From a virus, in the IMG/VR virus record IMGVR_UViG_3300027969_003536, positions 1 through 43,310 of that record: a DNA stretch of 43,310 nt. The stretch is one strand, 5' to 3'. The notes under the pieces are model-generated. The model was not told the DNA's origin. It did no database searches and saw only the letters and a list, made by a program, of their open reading frames with translations. The position numbers and the translations under genes are program-made. Of the stretch, positions 40,551 through 43,310 are shown one piece after another (the stretch's first letter is position 1; the number at the start of each line of letters is the position of its first letter).

Positions 40551-40778
40551 TTATTCTACTCTTTTAAGATATTCTCGGCCTATCTTGCCTTCTTGGATTT
40601 CTAACAAGGCACTCACTGGAGCATTTACTTGAGTGGTATGTCCTGCTGCCTTGTGTCTACGAGATAATTCTCTGGCTCTTACTGTAGCGATTAGCACGAG
40701 ATCGAATCTGTTACCCCCTGCTTGTTCTACACATTTTTGTGTATCTATGTTGGGACCACGGCTGTCAGTTAGTTTCAT
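40551..40778 (-). CDS. rpoZ: RNA polymerase omega subunit (RpoZ-like)
   Basis: 75 residues. The core NRFDLVLIATVRARELSRR (residues 23-41) matches the bacterial omega signature NRFDLVL-A--RAR, and ALLEIQEGKIGREYLK near the end matches the -AL-EI-EG-I- block. Omega helps fold and hold beta prime in RNA polymerase and mediates ppGpp response in E. coli. A length of 75 is close to small bacterial omegas. It is encoded between tRNA-Pro and tRNA-fMet. A phage copy could replace host omega and alter promoter choice or ppGpp sensing. Confidence 0.87.
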   Translation of the reverse strand: MKLTDSRGPNIDTQKCVEQAGGNRFDLVLIATVRARELSRRHKAAGHTTQVNAPVSALLEIQEGKIGREYLKRVE

Positions 40779-40797
40779 TTTTTGCCTTTGTAAAAAC

Positions 40798-40873
40798 TGG
40801 TTGCGGGAGTCGGAGTCGAACCGACGATCTGAAGCTTATGAGACTTCCGAGATACCACCTTCTCCATCCCGCG
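40798..40873 (-). tRNA. Initiator-type tRNA-Met (anticodon CAT)
   Basis: Minus-strand cloverleaf with encoded CCA and anticodon loop CTCATAA. The first acceptor pair is C1 and A72, the mismatch that marks bacterial initiator tRNA and blocks EF-Tu use. The start CGCGGGATGGAG and the T-arm GTCGG TTCGACT CCGAC resemble E. coli tRNA-fMet closely. The anticodon stem is GAAGT / GCTTC, so the three G-C pairs usual in initiators are not all present. Likely charged with Met and formylated. Confidence 0.88.
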
Positions 40874-40878
40874 ATAAA

Positions 40879-40967
40879 TTTAATAAAACACACTTCGCAC
40901 TTTTGTCGACACTGGTGTGCAGTCCTTCCAACCTAAACTATGTTTAGGCAAAATGTGTTTTATTAAA
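40879..40967 (-). repeat. 14-bp perfect inverted repeat with nested hairpin
   Basis: TTTAATAAAACACA (40879-40892) and its exact complement TGTGTTTTATTAAA (40954-40967) flank 61 nt that contain a second hairpin, CCTAAAC-TAT-GTTTAGG (40932-40948). It lies directly upstream of tRNA-fMet. It may fold in RNA as a long stem, or be a processing or recombination signal. A 47-codon frame also crosses it. Confidence 0.7.
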
Positions 40968-41023
40968 CTAACCTTATAGGTGCTCTCTGCGGCGCTTGAA
41001 TCCACGGTAGCCCTACTCTTCAT
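40880..41023 (-). CDS. Possible small protein, 47 codons
   Basis: ATG at 41023 to TAA at 40880: MKSRATVDSSAAESTYK, VSLIKHILPKHSLGWKD, CTPVSTKVRSVFY. It overlaps the stop of the preceding small frame as ATGA, a pattern of real coupled genes. Against it, the frame spans a perfect inverted repeat and no clear ribosome binding site is visible. It could be coding or only part of a structured RNA. Confidence 0.3.
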   Translation of the reverse strand: MKSRATVDSSAAESTYKVSLIKHILPKHSLGWKDCTPVSTKVRSVFY

Positions 41024-41154
41024 GGCCGGTCCTTGTACATGGTCGACATTGACAAGTATCTCGGTGTTCCATTGTAGCTACTACAGAAAGCATTTATAAA
41101 GTGTCTAGCTACTCCCACCACAGGAGCCCTAGACTGAGCGGTTACTCTGTCCAT
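41020..41154 (-). CDS. Possible small protein, 44 codons
   Basis: ATG at 41154 to TGA at 41020: MDRVTAQSRAPVVGVARHF, INAFCSSYNGTPRYLSM, STMYKDRP. ATGA overlap with the next small frame. AGGTGAGG lies about 25 nt upstream, too far for a normal site. The region is GC-richer than its surroundings, which also suits a structured RNA. Confidence 0.3.
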   Translation of the reverse strand: MDRVTAQSRAPVVGVARHFINAFCSSYNGTPRYLSMSTMYKDRP

Positions 41155-41308
41155 AACATTTATTCTTATGGGAAGGTGTTAAACCTCACCTAATGCGTCT
41201 CCGCCACTCCTTCACAGAGCACAGATGGTCAATGCACTACAAACCAAGCACTCTCTATGGTGACTGCCCCACCCCCTTTGTATAACGGGCAAGGGCGCCC
41301 GGGGTCTG
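41155..41308 (-). other. GC-rich, likely structured gene-free stretch
   Basis: No convincing frame. The end near 41265-41308 has complementary GC-rich runs (CCCCGGGCGCCC against GGGGGTGGGG) and a GGGC-GCCCTT-GCCC stem, and AGGTG-CACCT closes a small loop near 41180. With the two small frames next door the whole span 40879-41308 could be one non-coding RNA processed from the same transcript as tRNA-fMet. No known RNA family is recognised. Confidence 0.4.
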
Positions 41309-41884
41309 TTACAGCAAGCCTTCTGCTTGCAGTGAAGCCACCACATCATCACTCAGAGGAATCTCTGTCTTGATGTTCAACTCAAGCACTTCGTCGTTGA
41401 GCTGTTGTTTTTGCTTTTTCAGGTTAAGCACTTCTGCTTTGGCCTGTGCAATTTGTTCTCGACCAAGCACACTGGTGCTTACTGTATCACCGTAGCCGTA
41501 GATGCTACGACGGCTAGTTTCGCCCTTGTCGTTCTTGATCTTTTCCAACTTGCCCTTGATCACTTCCAACGAAGTGATCTCTGTGGCCTTGGCTAATTCT
41601 TCTAGCTGACCGATGCGTTTGTCAATGAACGCTGCTTTGGCTAGGGCTGTGTTGATGCCACTGGCTGCGTTGGCTGTGCCAACCAATGCACGGATGTTGT
41701 ACAGAGCCATGGTTAGCTTTTGTCTGCGGCCATCGTTGGCAACCAACTCAGCGTTGGCCTTGGTGATGGCAGCTTCTACGTCCTGAAACTCGTTGAGTTC
41801 AACCGTGAAATCTACCTTGATACCTTTGATAGTATCGTTGATGCTGTTTTGTACAGCATTTGCTTTTCTCAGTGTGATATTCAT
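41309..41884 (-). CDS. Coiled-coil protein of unknown function
   Basis: 191 residues, almost entirely helical. It begins MNITLRKANAVQNSINDTIKG; later segments are VEAAITKANAELVANDGRRQ, FIDKRIGQLEELAKATEITS and IAQAKAEVLNLKKQKQQLND with clear heptads. ETSRRSIYGYGDTVS interrupts the helices as a flexible link. It is preceded by a 290-nt leader from a perfect promoter. Similar proteins occur in T4-like phages with no known role (memory-based). Scaffolding or binding by coiled coil is likely. Confidence 0.72.
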   Translation of the reverse strand: MNITLRKANAVQNSINDTIKGIKVDFTVELNEFQDVEAAITKANAELVANDGRRQKLTMALYNIRALVGTANAASGINTALAKAAFIDKRIGQLEELAKATEITSLEVIKGKLEKIKNDKGETSRRSIYGYGDTVSTSVLGREQIAQAKAEVLNLKKQKQQLNDEVLELNIKTEIPLSDDVVASLQAEGLL

Positions 41885-42183
41885 TTTTTCTTCCTTTATT
41901 CAAACAACAATGACGGGTCCATGAAAGGTCAAGTAATAGACCGGACAATTGACAAACAGGTAGCATAAACAGCATCCCTTTGACAATGTGCAATATACAA
42001 TACACAGAGGTCTATATATTTCCGATTAACAAATGACATTCTATTAGGGATCGGATCACATAAACACGTTCCATTGTTCAGATGGTTGTAAGTTTGGAGT
42101 AGGGCATGAAGCCTTACGCCTGTGTGTCTATTCTCATCTACCCTTCACTTCACCGGTTGAAACATTTCTGTCCCAACAAAACT
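41885..42183 (-). other. Long structured leader upstream of the coiled-coil gene
   Basis: From the promoter at 42184-42212 the transcript runs about 290 nt before the 191-residue gene. It contains a stem GTAAGGC / GCCCTAC (one mismatch, near 42095-42118), GGTC / GACC (41926-41941) and several short frames, the longest 36 codons (41929-42039, MSFVNRKYIDLCVLYIAHCQ...). None has a good ribosome binding site. It may regulate the downstream gene or be an independent small RNA. No riboswitch class is recognised. Confidence 0.4.
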
Positions 42184-42212
42184 ATTATAATATATTTGTT
42201 GACAGATGTCAA
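42184..42212 (-). promoter_or_regulatory. Perfect-consensus sigma70 promoter with palindromic -35 region
   Basis: TTGACA (42207-42212), 17 nt, TATAAT (42184-42189) on the minus strand. The -35 box is half of GTTGACA-GA-TGTCAAC (42198-42213), a 7+7 bp inverted repeat that could be an operator. It overlaps the stop of the 2OG gene. Confidence 0.85.
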
Positions 42213-42826
42213 CCTTTTTTCGAAACTAATTTTGCGTCCCAAGCCAAAATAGTTCTATGACCCTTTCCTTTCCACGGATAAACAGTGTGAGGAATGTAAC
42301 TAGGGAAAATGATCATTTTCATAATCTGCGGGTTAAAACGCCATTGATCTACAAAAATAAAATTTGCTGGGTTACGTATTACTGGTAACCGAAATTCAAT
42401 GTTGGCATCTGATGAGGCTGCATCGTCATCCAAATAGGGAACATCAATGTAGATATTCCCACTAACATGTGCTTCATGGATGTGCAATGCTTGATAATCA
42501 CCGCTTGTCTGTTTTATAGTCCAGGCCGAAATCAATACAGGTTCGTATAGATCTAAATCTGTTCTGCCGCTTTGACGCATGATTGTATCAATGTATCCTT
42601 GCACCTGCGATTCAACATAGTGTTTTAACACAGAAGTATCTAATGCAAACTCGTTGGGCACTAGCTGTATCTGCTGTCCACCCCTAACACTGATCGCACT
42701 GTTGCCAGCATCGTTGTGCTCTCGACGGATGTGTGCTTGCTCAACCATCTCTTGTAGTTGTGTAAACACATCTGCAGGAACATCAGCTATTGCCATTACT
42801 GTGGGATTAAAATACGCAAATTTCAT
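42209..42826 (-). CDS. Fe(II)/2OG oxygenase-like protein (2OG-FeII_Oxy_5 type)
   Basis: 205 residues. The metal region is GDYQALHIHEAHVSGNIYID (H-x-H-E with SG-Y), then IIFPSYIPHTVYPWKGKG with distal His and HRTILAWD with Arg. This is the layout of the phage oxygenase group PF13759 (HxH..SGVYYL..P, FPS-LPHSV-P, R-S-). The N-terminal half is helical. It lies between tRNA-Thr(TGT) and the leader region. Oxygenases of this type are frequent in marine T4-like phages; substrate unknown. Confidence 0.75.
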   Translation of the reverse strand: MKFAYFNPTVMAIADVPADVFTQLQEMVEQAHIRREHNDAGNSAISVRGGQQIQLVPNEFALDTSVLKHYVESQVQGYIDTIMRQSGRTDLDLYEPVLISAWTIKQTSGDYQALHIHEAHVSGNIYIDVPYLDDDAASSDANIEFRLPVIRNPANFIFVDQWRFNPQIMKMIIFPSYIPHTVYPWKGKGHRTILAWDAKLVSKKG

Positions 42827-42840
42827 CTAGTGCCTATATG

Positions 42841-42914
42841 TGGTGCCCCGTGACAGAATCGAACTGCCAATACCTGATTACAAAACAGGTGTTATGCCAC
42901 TTAACTAACAGGGC
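42841..42914 (-). tRNA. tRNA-Thr (anticodon TGT)
   Basis: Cloverleaf with encoded CCA: acceptor GCCCTGT / ACGGGGC, anticodon arm CCTGT TTTGTAA TCAGG (T-T at the last pair), T arm GGCAG TTCGATT CTGTC. It reads ACA and ACG, complementing the GGT tRNA at 39638 so both Thr codon pairs are covered. Confidence 0.9.
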
Positions 42915-42930
42915 CTACTATTACTTATCT

Positions 42931-43006
42931 TGGTGGAGGATAACGGATTCGAACCGTTTGCTCCTGGTTGCAAACCAGGTGTGTTAGCCAAGTATACCAA
43001 TCCCCC
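42931..43006 (-). tRNA. tRNA-Ala (anticodon TGC)
   Basis: Acceptor GGGGGAT / ATCCTCC contains G3-U70, the identity pair of tRNA-Ala. Anticodon arm CCTGG TTTGCAA CCAGG, T arm AACGG TTCGAAT CCGTT, encoded CCA. The D stem has a mismatch. Confidence 0.92.
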
Positions 43007-43010
43007 GAAT

Positions 43011-43217
43011 TTAATTCCTAGTTGATGCTGTACCAGTTGGATTTTTTGCATATCCACCCGGACCAGCAGGCCTCTTTTCACGCTTGGGTTGAATAGCGGC
43101 ACATAGTTCAGCATCGATCATCATGCGTTTCCAACCGTTGCGTAGTTCTGGATCTCTGATCCCAGACAACATTAATTTTGTCAGCGAACTCATTCTATAA
43201 TTTGGACCTGGTTTCAT
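43011..43217 (-). CDS. Small unknown protein, 68 residues
   Basis: Begins MKPGPNYRMSSLTKLMLSG, then IRDPELRNGWKRMMIDAELC and a Pro/Gly/Lys-rich tail (IQPKREKRPAGPGGYAKNP). AGAGGAA lies before the ATG at 43217. It sits between tRNA-Ala and tRNA-Ser. The basic disordered tail suggests nucleic-acid or protein binding; no family is recognised. Confidence 0.6.
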   Translation of the reverse strand: MKPGPNYRMSSLTKLMLSGIRDPELRNGWKRMMIDAELCAAIQPKREKRPAGPGGYAKNPTGTASTRN

Positions 43218-43239
43218 ATATTTCCTCTTTTAAAAAACA

Positions 43240-43310
43240 TGGTGGAAGGTGAGGGATTCGAACCCTCGGGGCACCTTACGGCACCCCGCAGTTTAGCAAA
43301 CTGCTGATTT
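43240..43310 (-). tRNA. tRNA-Ser (anticodon GCT), truncated by the window edge
   Basis: Minus-strand 3' part: encoded CCA (43240-43242), acceptor 3' strand ACCTTCC, T arm GAGGG TTCGAAT CCCTC, long variable arm GGGGTGCC GTAA GGTGCCCC typical of Ser, and anticodon arm GCAGT TTGCTAA ACTGC. The D arm and 5' end lie outside the window. Confidence 0.9.

Noticed and set aside
40798-41308. Group I intron or tmRNA near tRNA-fMet
   Set aside because: The tRNA is uninterrupted, and neither a tag frame with tRNA-like ends nor group I core pairings were recognised.
41929-42039. 36-codon frame in the leader region
   Set aside because: No ribosome binding site and no other support; mentioned only within the leader entry.
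1-43310. Possibility that the window is a bacterial chromosome (kdsA, infA, rpoZ, tRNAs)
   Set aside because: Fibre genes, many tiny overlapping unknown genes, ThyX, late-type promoter boxes and absence of ribosomal or core metabolic operons fit a phage much better.

Overview
The window is most likely part of a large tailed-phage genome, probably a marine T4-like myovirus of a Gram-negative bacterium. Supporting signs are tail-fibre genes with phage-type repeats, dense packing with many ATGA and TAATG overlaps, several tRNA genes, ThyX, a QueD-like enzyme, many small conserved-looking unknowns, near-perfect bacterial sigma70 promoters (TTGACN, 17 nt, TATANT) and T4-late-like TATAAATA boxes. 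KdsA (Kdo synthesis) points to an LPS-bearing host. The taxonomic placement is inference from gene content; no database was searched.

Layout. (1) 1-9268, minus strand: envelope-sugar genes (glycosyltransferase, kdsA, a GT42/DUF115-like protein), queD, a tail-fibre-like protein, unknown phage genes, thyX, a small structural-type protein, a histone-H1-like protein and an aberrant tRNA-like gene. (2) 9297-35240: an AT-rich chemistry island on both strands. It holds six radical SAM proteins, eleven Fe(II)/2-oxoglutarate-oxygenase-like proteins, three SGNH hydrolases, two methyltransferase-like proteins, an asparagine-synthetase-like ATP pyrophosphatase, a PTP-like phosphatase, an APH-like kinase, two beta-propeller proteins, two fatty-acid desaturases, a miniature adenylate-forming enzyme and a GNAT-like protein. 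(3) 35302-43310, minus strand: a large repeat-bearing tail fibre, a metallophosphoesterase, a dual-specificity phosphatase, translation initiation factor IF-1, a SprT-like protease, an RNA-polymerase omega subunit, an initiator-type tRNA-Met, tRNAs for Thr (two), Gly, Pro, Ala and Ser, two more 2OG-oxygenase-like proteins and two long gene-poor structured regions.

How it may work together (inference). The flanks look like phage housekeeping plus host take-over functions. IF-1, omega and the initiator tRNA together suggest that the phage tops up the host's transcription and translation initiation machinery. The island reads as a compact biosynthetic or modification pathway: radical SAM and 2OG chemistry to functionalise a scaffold, amide or acyl activation, hydrolysis or deacetylation, and acyl-chain desaturation. 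Its product is not identifiable from sequence; candidates are a modified surface glycan or lipid, a modified virion protein, or a small molecule.

Starts were moved to an internal ATG wherever overlap with the upstream gene and codon identity favoured it. Several regulatory calls (late promoters, the RBS-sequestering hairpin) rest on motif and geometry only.
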